DNA from: Anaerolineae bacterium
GTDB lineage: Bacteria; Chloroflexota; Anaerolineae; Aggregatilineales; Phototrophicaceae
Reading direction: 5' to 3'
Assembly (NCBI GenBank): GCA_028284565.1
Contig: JANQRM010000372.1
Span: 1-7,436, forward strand
DNA: 7,436 nucleotides
The position numbers and the translations under genes were made by a program. This document shows, piece by piece, positions 1-6,081 of the stretch (positions are counted from its first letter, which is position 1; each line of letters starts with the position of its first letter). A model generated the notes under the pieces. It was not told the DNA's origin. It searched no databases and worked only from the letters and a program-made list of their open reading frames with translations.

Positions 1-584
1 ACGATGGCAACTTCACGATACTGGTCCCCTTTACCGTGCCGCACGCGAATCACCCCTGCATCCCAGTCGACATCCACCCACTTGAGCGCAATCACCTCCG
101 CCCGCCGCATCCCGGTGTAGAACAACACCGACAACAGCGCACGATTGCGAACAGCTAGTGGTTCCTCGCTGTCCCATACCTCCAGGATTTTCCAGACCTG
201 TTGGGGGCGCAACGCCCGTCGAACCCGTTCCTCGCCCTCCGCCCCGTCCGTTGGGGCTTTGAGCAGGCGTAGCCCCTCATAGCGCACTTTGAACTCAGGA
301 TGGCCCAGGTCAAGCGTCAGCACCTGTGCCAACTTACGAAGCGCGGACAGGTGGCGCTTACGGGTGGCGAGTGTCACTGGCTGATCGACCAGAAAGGCGT
401 AGACCACCTGGGGACGCAGGTCGAGTGGGTGGACTGCGTACAAACCACACCAATTCGTCCAGTTGGTATAGGTTTGGCTGTAAACGCGGGCACTGCTCGC
501 TGAGATAGTCAGCAGGGTGGTGTCGATAACGGCATCGACATCCAGATCAGGTGCGGTGGACAGGGTGATGGTTTGGTCAGGCAT
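1..584 (-). CDS. Tyrosine recombinase / phage-type integrase (partial, C-terminus off the left edge)
   Basis: Site-specific DNA strand-exchange enzyme of the XerC/XerD/lambda-integrase family; it would move or resolve the surrounding element. The visible 194 codons hold an N-terminal SAM-like core-binding domain (about residues 15-105, with the helix 'TLATRKRHLSALRKLAQ') and the first part of the catalytic domain from about residue 125. The box 'YTGMRRAEVIALKW' carries catalytic Arg160, and 'RHGKGDQYREVAI' (182-194) carries the beta-hairpin lysine (Lys185). The HxxR box and the nucleophilic tyrosine would lie beyond base 1, so activity cannot be judged. ATG at 582-584 is preceded by GAGG at 591-594, six bases away, which supports this start. 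Base composition is clearly GC-richer than the genes at 730-6663, suggesting a different origin. The family call is secure; the subgroup is not. Confidence 0.93.
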   Translation of the reverse strand, partial: MPDQTITLSTAPDLDVDAVIDTTLLTISASSARVYSQTYTNWTNWCGLYAVHPLDLRPQVVYAFLVDQPVTLATRKRHLSALRKLAQVLTLDLGHPEFKVRYEGLRLLKAPTDGAEGEERVRRALRPQQVWKILEVWDSEEPLAVRNRALLSVLFYTGMRRAEVIALKWVDVDWDAGVIRVRHGKGDQYREVAI

Positions 585-597
585 GGTGATCCTCAAA

Positions 598-617
598 TCA
601 TTTTCTTGACCTTTCAT
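598..617 (+). repeat. Left copy of an imperfect 20-bp inverted repeat
   Basis: TCATTTTCTTGACCTTTCAT reads on the plus strand here. Its partner on the minus strand at 6744-6763 is TCATTTTCCATAACTTTCAT, 16 of 20 identical, with an 8-base and a 6-7-base matching block at the same spacing. Both copies sit near the change from GC-rich flank to AT-rich cargo. No target-site duplication is visible outside them. It may be chance similarity in AT-rich DNA. Confidence 0.3.
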
Positions 618-620
618 TAC

Positions 621-649
621 ATTTTATCGACCCTACATAACTACAGCAA
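621..649 (-). promoter_or_regulatory. Probable promoter of the recombinase gene
   Basis: On the minus strand TTGCTG (644-649) and TAAAAT (621-626) are separated by 17 bases. This gives a plausible sigma-70-type promoter with a good -10 and a poor -35, about 37 bases before the ATG at 584. The -35 box lies inside one arm of the palindrome at 637-670, so a protein bound to the palindrome should affect recombinase expression. Confidence 0.4.
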
Positions 650-670
650 ATACTACTTTGCTGTAGCTAT
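637..670. repeat. 14-6-14 palindrome upstream of the recombinase gene (possible recombination core site or operator)
   Basis: CTACAGCAAA (641-650) and TTTGCTGTAG (657-666) form a perfect 10-bp inverted repeat around the 6-base spacer TACTAC. With one mismatch (640/667) the arms extend through ATA/TAT to 637 and 670, matching at 13 of 14 positions. Arms of 11-14 bp around a 6-8 bp spacer are the usual design of tyrosine-recombinase core sites, and the site lies 53 bp upstream of a tyrosine recombinase gene. No T-run follows on either strand, which argues against an intrinsic terminator of the drr genes. An operator for the recombinase gene is the main alternative, because the arm overlaps its likely -35 box. 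Confidence 0.5.
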
Positions 671-729
671 AGAGTCAGATAAATTGCTTAGCCCCAAGTT
701 TTTGATGGTCTGGTGTTTACCCAAGTAAG

Positions 730-1560
730 TCAATTTGCAGTGCGTTTTCCATACTGCCAGATAGCAGCTGGCATGAATATGGCGATGATACCAATAATCC
801 AAACGCTTGCTGTAATTACCTCAGTAGCTACAATTTGACCCGACATGAGCCCTCGCACGGCGTTTGCAATCACACTAATGGGCTGGTTTTCAGCGAATAT
901 ACGGAGCCAATCAGGCATTGTTTGAGTTGGTACAAAGATTGAACTCGCAAACACAAGGGGAAAAATCCAGATAAAACCAGCCACCTGTGCAGCCTCAGGA
1001 TCACGAACAAATATGGCGATGAGTGCCGATATCCATGTGAAGGCATACCCAAATGCCGTAGCGAGCAGGATTCCAAGAATTCCTGCTGGTATACCATTTT
1101 GGAAGCGGAAACCAATCAAATAGCCGATAACAACCATAATGACAATTGTGATAAGTCCACGTATGGCGTCGGAGAGAGTCCGACCTGCCAAAACTGCGCC
1201 GCGCGACATAGGTAATGAGCGGAATCGATCAATCATGCCCTTCGATAAATCATTTACAAGCCCGACTGTTGTGTTTGTGGCAGAAAATACAATCGTCTGA
1301 ATTAACACCCCTGGTAACAGATAATTGATATAGCTTCCACTTTCGGTTGATGAAGTGATTGCACCACCGAATACGAAAGTGAACAACAATAAGAACATGG
1401 CTGGTTGGATGGTCGAGAAAACAAGTAACTCAGGCTGACGAATTAAATAAGTTAAGTTGCGACGGGTCATCACAATCGTATCGCTAATTTGCCACCTCAA
1501 TGACTCAATCAAGCTATTTTGACTTGTAGTGTTTACTCTCGTTGATGCGATATGTACCAT
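730..1560 (-). CDS. DrrB-type ABC-2 transporter permease
   Basis: Membrane half of an ABC exporter of the daunorubicin-resistance (DrrAB) type, working with the ATPase encoded just upstream. The 276-residue product has a short cytoplasmic N-terminus with 'TRRNLTYLIRQPE' (32-44), then about six hydrophobic segments (roughly 47-66, 81-100, 134-153, 163-186, 193-211, 251-268). The loop motif 'GMIDRFRSLPMSR' (108-120) followed by 'GRTLSD' (126-131), and the late 'NQPISVIANAVRGLMSG', are typical of this permease family, and the length is normal. The frame stays open to a TTG at 1638, but that has no ribosome-binding site. ATG 1558-1560 has AAGGAG about 11 bases upstream and gives the normal family N-terminus. 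It lies 83 bases after the ATPase stop, so co-transcription is likely. Substrate is unknown; DrrAB relatives export hydrophobic drugs or natural products. Confidence 0.9.
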   Translation of the reverse strand: MVHIASTRVNTTSQNSLIESLRWQISDTIVMTRRNLTYLIRQPELLVFSTIQPAMFLLLFTFVFGGAITSSTESGSYINYLLPGVLIQTIVFSATNTTVGLVNDLSKGMIDRFRSLPMSRGAVLAGRTLSDAIRGLITIVIMVVIGYLIGFRFQNGIPAGILGILLATAFGYAFTWISALIAIFVRDPEAAQVAGFIWIFPLVFASSIFVPTQTMPDWLRIFAENQPISVIANAVRGLMSGQIVATEVITASVWIIGIIAIFMPAAIWQYGKRTAN

Positions 1561-1643
1561 GGTAGCAATTACTCCTTGAAATTGTGATTTATTAGGTTGA
1601 TGCGTTTTTACACTGACTGAACGGCATTCTGTTCGCAAGAAAT

Positions 1644-2585
1644 CTAAGTATCATGCTTTGTCAAGGTGAGGAAGACGTCATCAAGTGATGGTCGACGCAA
1701 GGATATATCATCCACAGTGATATTCAGCGCATCCAGTTTACGCACAATGTCAACAAGACTTCGGGCACCGTCACCCACAGGAATGGTAATCGTTCCTGTC
1801 GTCGTATCGATTTGTATCTCATCTGTAGCGATAATTTGCAATGTATTTGAAACTTGTCTTACCTTGGTAATATCTGTAACTCGAAGGTCGACAAAATCAC
1901 TCGACAGTTGTGCCTTCAACTCATCCGATGTACCTTGAGCGATTGCTTGACCACGATCAATAACGACAATACGATTTGCTAAAGCATCTGCCTCTTCAAG
2001 ATATTGAGTGGTTAACAAGAGAGTGGTGCCATCAGCAACTAGCTCATGTATGACGTTCCAAAGATCGTTGCGTGTGCGTGGGTCAAGCCCTGTTGTTGGT
2101 TCATCGAGAAACAAAACGGGCGGGCGGGCAACTATACTTGCCGCCAGATCAAGGCGGCGCCGCATCCCTCCTGAGTATGTTTTGACTGGACGTTTGGCAG
2201 CCTCTGTCAAATTAAATCGCTCAAGCAAATCATGTGCACGGGAATACGCCTCTCTGCGTGACATGTGATAGAGACGTGAAATCATTTGTAAATTCTCAAA
2301 ACCAGTGAGTTCTTGATCGACAGCAGGGTATTGCCCAGCCAAACCAATCAATTCTCGTACTCGCGAGGGTTCTTTGAGTACATCCACACCTGCTACAAAA
2401 AGTGAGCCACTATCTGGACGCAGTAATGTTGTTAATGCTCTCACAAGAGTTGTTTTACCGGCCCCGTTCGGTCCCAAAAGACCTAAGATTTGACCTTGTG
2501 GGACAATCAGGTTCATTCCATTGAGCGCTGTTACCGTTCTGAATGATTTGTAAACATTCTCTGCGACTATCATCGCGTCTTGCAT
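1644..2585 (-). CDS. DrrA-type ABC transporter ATP-binding protein
   Basis: Cytoplasmic ATPase that powers the DrrB-like permease downstream. The 313-residue protein shows Walker A GPNGAGKT (38-45), a Q-loop glutamine at 85, a signature YSGGMR (137-142), Walker B VLFLDE (157-162) with the D-loop 'GLDPRTR', and 'LTTQYLEEAD' (191-200). The usual switch histidine is glutamine (Gln194), a replacement known in DrrA relatives. The C-terminal extension ends in 'LRRPSLDDVFLTLT' (296-309), the hallmark of the DrrA C-terminal domain that contacts the permease. ATG at 2583-2585 has GAGGG five to six bases upstream. An in-frame start at 2633 would add 16 residues that do not resemble the family and would overlap the decayed frame upstream, so it was rejected. 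No GAGTACTC operator was found in front of this gene. Confidence 0.95.
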   Translation of the reverse strand: MQDAMIVAENVYKSFRTVTALNGMNLIVPQGQILGLLGPNGAGKTTLVRALTTLLRPDSGSLFVAGVDVLKEPSRVRELIGLAGQYPAVDQELTGFENLQMISRLYHMSRREAYSRAHDLLERFNLTEAAKRPVKTYSGGMRRRLDLAASIVARPPVLFLDEPTTGLDPRTRNDLWNVIHELVADGTTLLLTTQYLEEADALANRIVVIDRGQAIAQGTSDELKAQLSSDFVDLRVTDITKVRQVSNTLQIIATDEIQIDTTTGTITIPVGDGARSLVDIVRKLDALNITVDDISLRRPSLDDVFLTLTKHDT

Positions 2586-2620
2586 AATTTCCCTCTTAAA
2601 TATAGATAGCGAATAAGGGT

Positions 2621-2998
2621 TTATACAGCCCACGCCGCTGTCAGGGTGTTCGTTTCATCCGGTGGTGTTTTGACAATCGAGCCGTTAAAGGGGATAGACA
2701 CGAACAAATAGGCATCTAGATGATACTTAATTCTGTCACCGTCAAGCTGTCTACCTTCCAACAGGCTGCTCTACTAACACACTCGCCTCGACATTAGGTG
2801 GAAAATGGAGGACAACACGCGACCTGAAAGTGACTTGTTCTAAGGCTCACACCCATTAGAGTTGTATCAAACATCATTATGATGGATTTCAACGTGACCT
2901 ACCAAAGTACCAAATGGCTTCTACGACGGTGAAATTTCAAACCCTTCAGGGACAATCCTTAATAGATCATCCCTGAAAGAATATTGCTTCTTACTGGT
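2621..2998 (-). pseudogene. Decayed reading frame of unknown function, broken by stops and frameshifts
   Basis: This is the longest stretch without an intact gene, and translation suggests a degraded gene. On the minus strand, 2998-2924 reads '..FRDDLLRIVPEGFEISPS', then TAG, then 'KPFGTLVGHVEIHHNDV' (2920-2870) and TGA. A second frame, 2846-2754, reads 'ALEQVTFRSRVVLHFPPN' and on to 'EQPVGR' before TAG. A third, 2770-2621, offset by one base, reads 49 codons including 'LDGDRIKYHLDAYLFVSI' and ending 'TLTAAWAV' at TAA. The three pieces follow in order without large overlap and have natural-looking composition, as expected for one protein of about 120 residues hit by at least two indels and two stops. 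I do not recognise the family. Its end lies 35 bases before drrA, so it may once have led that operon. It could instead be non-coding DNA open by chance. Confidence 0.45.
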
Positions 2999-4007
2999 CT
3001 AACTCCAATCGAACCAGTGAAGGTGGTAGAAAGTCTTCTTGTGTTGTTTGTGGGAACATAGCCAGAAATTCTGGTGGAAGAAGCTGGGTGAATAAACCAC
3101 CATCCTGTACCACATATAAAAAGACCTTACCTGTTTCGTCTGTGAACAGAGTGGCATCTGTTGCCCCAACAATGCCGTTATCTGCATTACCGATAATTTC
3201 TTTGGTTCCATCAGCAGACACTTTAACGACTATATTGAATGGGTGGGTCGTGATATAGGCAGTACCATTATCATCAATTCTAAACCCATCGCCTGTCACA
3301 CCTGTTGCTGTAACTTCGATATCGCTGGCTGTACCATCATCATTAATTGCGATACGGAAAAAATCACCCGAGCTACTGTTGACGGTATATAGGGCACCAT
3401 CAAATACCTGGATACCATTGAGTCCTGGAATGCTTTGGGCACCTTGTGGTGTAAATGCTTCGTCCTCTAGCCATATCTGCGCCTCGTTACTATCAGGCGT
3501 GACAATCCAGATGATGCCTAATGCTGAGTCTGCTACATATAGATTGCCACTTTCATCAAAAGTAATGCCATTTGGAGCACTGTTCTGGGAGAACATCAAG
3601 AGATCTTCTTGATTACCCTCACTGTCAAAACGCGCTAAGCCAACACGAAAGTTTTCAGGGTCGGTAAAGAAGTTGCCAAATTGAACGGTTGCATATAAAG
3701 TGCCATCTGGATGAAACGCTACAGTTCCAGCCGATACTTCGGTAAATACCGAAGCTTCTCCAGTGGGTTCAACCTGCCAAATTGCACCATAGTCTTCCAT
3801 GGGCATTTGAGTGGAGATAAACAATATGCCCTCACTGTCTATCGCAAGCCCGACAAGAAAGGTGCCTTCGTCCCATGTGGTAAGGGTTTCACTGTTTACC
3901 AGATTAACAGGAGCATCATCTGGCCATACAAGTGTTTGAGCGTCTACCTGTGTCAATACAGGCACCATTAAAACGACTACGAGTAAGATATTAAAGAGGT
4001 ACTTCAT
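2991..4007 (-). CDS. Secreted SMP-30/gluconolactonase-like beta-propeller protein
   Basis: The 338-residue product starts with a clear Sec signal peptide: Lys2, a hydrophobic run at 5-19, and likely cleavage after 'VDA' (21-23). The mature part is therefore extracytoplasmic. It shows repeated propeller-blade strands of the type 'D-x-x-G-x-L-Y-V', e.g. 'AFHPDGTLYATV', 'ITFDESGNLYVADS', 'FRIDDNGTAYITTH'. 'APNGI' (Asn146), 'GLNGI' (Asn197) and 'GDGFRID' (Asp240) match the spaced Asn/Asn/Asp metal ligands of SMP-30-type lactonases, so a divalent-metal hydrolase acting on lactones or esters is possible. A non-enzymatic NHL-like propeller is the alternative. ATG 4005-4007 has AAGGAG eight bases upstream. 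It lies 139 bp after the short-chain dehydrogenase and has no visible copy of the TetR operator, so it may have its own promoter or depend on read-through. Confidence 0.8.
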   Translation of the reverse strand: MKYLFNILLVVVLMVPVLTQVDAQTLVWPDDAPVNLVNSETLTTWDEGTFLVGLAIDSEGILFISTQMPMEDYGAIWQVEPTGEASVFTEVSAGTVAFHPDGTLYATVQFGNFFTDPENFRVGLARFDSEGNQEDLLMFSQNSAPNGITFDESGNLYVADSALGIIWIVTPDSNEAQIWLEDEAFTPQGAQSIPGLNGIQVFDGALYTVNSSSGDFFRIAINDDGTASDIEVTATGVTGDGFRIDDNGTAYITTHPFNIVVKVSADGTKEIIGNADNGIVGATDATLFTDETGKVFLYVVQDGGLFTQLLPPEFLAMFPQTTQEDFLPPSLVRLELDQ

Positions 4008-4079
4008 GTGTGATTCTCCTTGGAATCTACAGTTAGATTAGAATGTATGACAGGCGGTGGTTGATAAATTGGCAATAGA

Positions 4080-4113
4080 TATGCCTACCAACGCTATGCC
4101 TGATAGCTACCAA
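4080..4113. repeat. Short paired motif in front of the propeller gene
   Basis: TATGCC-TACCAA occurs at 4080-4091 with the two halves adjacent, and again at 4095-4113 with seven bases between the halves. On the minus strand this is TTGGTA...GGCATA twice in the 139-bp leader of the propeller gene. It could be a regulator site or a chance duplication. Confidence 0.25.
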
Positions 4114-4145
4114 AAGTTAAGTTACGGAAAGTAGACCCAGACAGG

Positions 4146-4162
4146 TTTAAGCCAGGCTTAAA
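4146..4162. repeat. Small palindrome across the dehydrogenase stop codon
   Basis: TTTAAGCCAGGCTTAAA is a perfect 8-bp inverted repeat around a single A and contains the TAA stop (4147-4149). As RNA it could fold as a 7-bp stem with a CAG loop. No T-run follows in the direction of transcription, so it does not qualify as an intrinsic terminator; it may weakly stabilise the 3' end or be accidental. Confidence 0.35.
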
Positions 4163-5016
4163 AGCTGTCGGCTCAGATTCCATGTACGGGACGGCACATC
4201 GCCGGCTATCAAAGCTTTGGGCCAGGCTACCTGCTTTGCCTTTGAGTTGTAGTAGTTGCCACTCATGCCCTTTGCCTCTTCCGATGTCGCCAGAAATATG
4301 GTGGACACCGAAGCCCCCTCGGGTTTTCGATCCAATAGACTGAATAATGGCCAGAAAGGTTTCATAAACCACGGGGCGGCACTGGCATCCATACTCTTGG
4401 TCATGGGTGTGGTGGCTCCCCCCGGATACGTGACATTGAGGAATACATTAGTGTCCTTCAGCGTGTGAGCAAAGTGATAGCTAGTGGCCATCATGATATG
4501 TTTTGCGTGGCTATAGGTACGCAACGGTTGGAAAGACTTTTCTGCTTGCAGGTTATCGAAGTCAACCTTCCCACCGCCTGGCATCCCGCCTGTGAGATTA
4601 ATCACCCGTGCTGATGAACCTGCCCGCAACATTGGTAAGAGTTCATGGGTGAGCAAAAGAGGTGCCAGATGATTGACAGCGAATGCCATCTCAAAACCTT
4701 CTTTCGTTACCTTGCGCTCAAGCGGTAAATAACCAACATTGTTCACCAATACATCCAGTTGAGGATAGCGGTCAGTAAATTCCTTACCCAATCGCCGAAC
4801 CTCTCCCATCAGTGACATATCAGCTAATAACAGATCGACCTTATCGCTGCCACTACGCGCTTTAATCTCTGCTACACCTTGCAGCCCACGGCGTTCGTCT
4901 CGTCCTGTTACAATCACATGGGCACCTGTTCTGGCGATACCGACGGCACTTGCCTGACCAATCCCACTGGTTGCCCCTGTAATCAGGACGACCTTATCTT
5001 GCATTGTTGATGTCAT
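4147..5016 (-). CDS. Short-chain dehydrogenase/reductase (retinol-dehydrogenase/WWOX-like) with altered catalytic Ser position
   Basis: NAD(P)-dependent oxidoreductase of the classical SDR fold, 289 residues. Visible parts are the cofactor motif TGATSGIG (13-20), 'GRDERR' (38-43) after beta-2, NNVG (92-95, usual NNAG), active-site Asn115 in 'AVNHLAP', Tyr168 and Lys172 in 'TYSHAKHIM', and 'YPGG' (197-200). The block 'RVINLTGGMPGG' takes the place of the usual 'RVVNVSSxAH'; by spacing to Tyr168 the catalytic serine position is Gly143, with Thr142 beside it, so catalysis may be altered or use the threonine. ATG 5014-5016 has GAGGG six bases upstream. The palindrome TAGAGTACTCTA lies 17 bases before the start, so the neighbouring TetR protein probably controls it. 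Its substrate is unknown; carbonyl reduction is most likely. Confidence 0.9.
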   Translation of the reverse strand: MTSTMQDKVVLITGATSGIGQASAVGIARTGAHVIVTGRDERRGLQGVAEIKARSGSDKVDLLLADMSLMGEVRRLGKEFTDRYPQLDVLVNNVGYLPLERKVTKEGFEMAFAVNHLAPLLLTHELLPMLRAGSSARVINLTGGMPGGGKVDFDNLQAEKSFQPLRTYSHAKHIMMATSYHFAHTLKDTNVFLNVTYPGGATTPMTKSMDASAAPWFMKPFWPLFSLLDRKPEGASVSTIFLATSEEAKGMSGNYYNSKAKQVAWPKALIAGDVPSRTWNLSRQLLSLA

Positions 5017-5033
5017 TTGACCCTCATTTCATT

Positions 5034-5045
5034 TAGAGTACTCTA
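5034..5045. promoter_or_regulatory. TetR-type operator in front of the short-chain dehydrogenase
   Basis: TAGAGTACTCTA is a perfect 12-bp palindrome in the 52-bp gap between the two oxidoreductase genes; with one mismatched pair it extends to 18 bp (5031-5048). On the minus strand a -10-like TATTAT (5047-5052) ends three bases before the GAGTACTC core, so bound protein would cover the transcription start. The -35 is not recognisable. It shares the 10-base word TAGAGTACTC with the sites at 6052-6061 and 6702-6711. Confidence 0.75.
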
Positions 5046-5068
5046 TATAATATGGATAAATGAACTAG

Positions 5069-6031
5069 CTAATTCTTGAGCACTACTTTGCCCTGTGTTT
5101 GGCGTTGCGCAATATCTTGATGTGCTTGAGCAACCTCTAATAATGGATATACCTGTGTTTTGACTTCCAAATTACCTTTTGCTATCCATTGCAAGAGTTG
5201 AGGCACAGTCTCGACGATGTAATCAGGAGCAGCATTCATTCCATAGGCTCGAAGAGTAATCTGCTTCATGATGATATCCATCGTTGTCAGATGCGTCGGC
5301 TGACCGCTTGCAATGCCGAAAATGACCATGTACCCTCCAAAACCAATGACATCTAATGTTTTGCGTCCAACATCCCCGCCGATCATCTCGTACCCAATAA
5401 AGACACCGTTACCATTGGTTGCATCCATTACCGCTCGATCCCAATCATCGTTACGATAATTGATTGCGATATCTGCCCCCAACGCCCTCGCCGTGTTGAG
5501 CTTTTCGTCGGATCCAGCCAACCCGATGACCCGTGCCCCGACCTGCTTTGCCATTTGCACGGCAAGTGAGCCTACCCCACCTGCTGCGGACGGAATGAGC
5601 ACTGTCTGCCCCTCTTGAATGTCTACGATATGGTGAATAAGACCATAAGCGGTAAGCCCCTGCACCAATGCCCCCGATGCCTTCTCTAAATCGACACCAT
5701 CAGGGATGGGAATAACTTGATCTGCTGGGAGAGCGATGTACTCAGCATAACCCCCGTGCGTCATTGACATCGCGACAACCGACGTGCCAATTGAAAGATG
5801 CTTGACGGCACTTCCACAGGCAAGGATTTTACCAACAACTTCTGAACCGAGCGTCGCTGGAAAGTGTGTTTCGCCCGGATAGTTACCCGAACGCTGCATG
5901 ATGTCAGCGTAATTGACACCCGCAAACTGAACCTCTACTAGAACCTCATGATCATTGATGGTGGGTTTTTCAATCTCCACGACTTCAAGAACGTCTGGCC
6001 CGCCAAATGCTTTGTATTGAACAGCTTTCAC
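5069..6031 (-). CDS. Zinc-independent quinone oxidoreductase / zeta-crystallin-like MDR protein (GTG start)
   Basis: NADPH-dependent medium-chain reductase, 320 residues. Most relatives reduce quinones or activated enones. N-terminal GroES-like domain: 'MKAVQYKAFGGPDVLEV', 'GVNYADIMQRSGNYPG' (38-53) and 'GSEVVG' (62-67). The Rossmann domain follows, with AAGGVGSLAVQMAK (149-162), the NADPH-binding motif of this family, then 'RALGADIAINYR'. It ends in 'QTQGKVVLKN', typical of the family. The cysteine/histidine zinc ligands of alcohol dehydrogenases are absent, as expected for this class. The first codon is GTG (6029-6031), chosen because a perfect AGGAGG lies six bases upstream. It follows tetR by 50 bp, and a TetR-type operator lies in that gap. 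Coordinate control with tetR and the downstream dehydrogenase is inferred. The exact substrate is not known. Confidence 0.93.
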   Translation of the reverse strand: MKAVQYKAFGGPDVLEVVEIEKPTINDHEVLVEVQFAGVNYADIMQRSGNYPGETHFPATLGSEVVGKILACGSAVKHLSIGTSVVAMSMTHGGYAEYIALPADQVIPIPDGVDLEKASGALVQGLTAYGLIHHIVDIQEGQTVLIPSAAGGVGSLAVQMAKQVGARVIGLAGSDEKLNTARALGADIAINYRNDDWDRAVMDATNGNGVFIGYEMIGGDVGRKTLDVIGFGGYMVIFGIASGQPTHLTTMDIIMKQITLRAYGMNAAPDYIVETVPQLLQWIAKGNLEVKTQVYPLLEVAQAHQDIAQRQTQGKVVLKN

Positions 6032-6037
6032 TATATA

Positions 6038-6043
6038 CCTCCT
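6038..6043 (-). promoter_or_regulatory. Strong ribosome-binding site fixing the GTG start of the quinone oxidoreductase
   Basis: AGGAGG on the minus strand, six bases (TATATA) before GTG 6029-6031. It is the best Shine-Dalgarno match in the window and decides the non-ATG start. Confidence 0.85.
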
Positions 6044-6045
6044 AA

Positions 6046-6070
6046 ATTATATAGAGTACTCACTGTAATA
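6046..6070 (-). promoter_or_regulatory. Operator and -10 region in front of the quinone oxidoreductase
   Basis: TAGAGTACTC lies at 6052-6061, with the palindromic core GAGTACTC at 6054-6061, in the 50-bp gap after tetR. On the minus strand a -10-like TATTAC (6065-6070) lies three bases upstream of the core, and a perfect TATAAT (6046-6051) lies two bases downstream. The first repeats the spacing seen before the dehydrogenase, the second the spacing seen before tetR. TATAAT would place the start site inside the ribosome-binding site, so TATTAC may be the working box. No clear -35 is seen. Confidence 0.7.
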
Positions 6071-6081
6071 AATCGAAAAAA

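Noticed and set aside
300..508. Two overlapping plus-strand open frames
   Set aside because: They are antisense to the recombinase gene, whose minus-strand protein has clear family motifs; the plus-strand products have no recognisable features.
591..729. Intrinsic terminator after the permease gene
   Set aside because: The only strong hairpin (641-666) is not followed by a T-run on the minus strand; it fits a recombinase site or operator better.
1561..1638. Longer permease start at TTG 1636-1638
   Set aside because: No ribosome-binding site precedes it and the extra 26 residues do not look like the family; the ATG at 1560 has AAGGAG upstream.
2357..2380. CTCGCGAG and GAGTAC words as further operator copies
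   Set aside because: They are within the DrrA-like coding region and do not contain the full GAGTACTC palindrome.
2586..2633. Longer DrrA-like start at 2633
   Set aside because: The added residues do not resemble the family, and the ATG at 2585 has a well-spaced GAGGG.
4094..4372. Minus-strand open frame overlapping the end of the dehydrogenase
   Set aside because: It is in another frame of the dehydrogenase gene, whose 289-residue product is complete and conserved in type.
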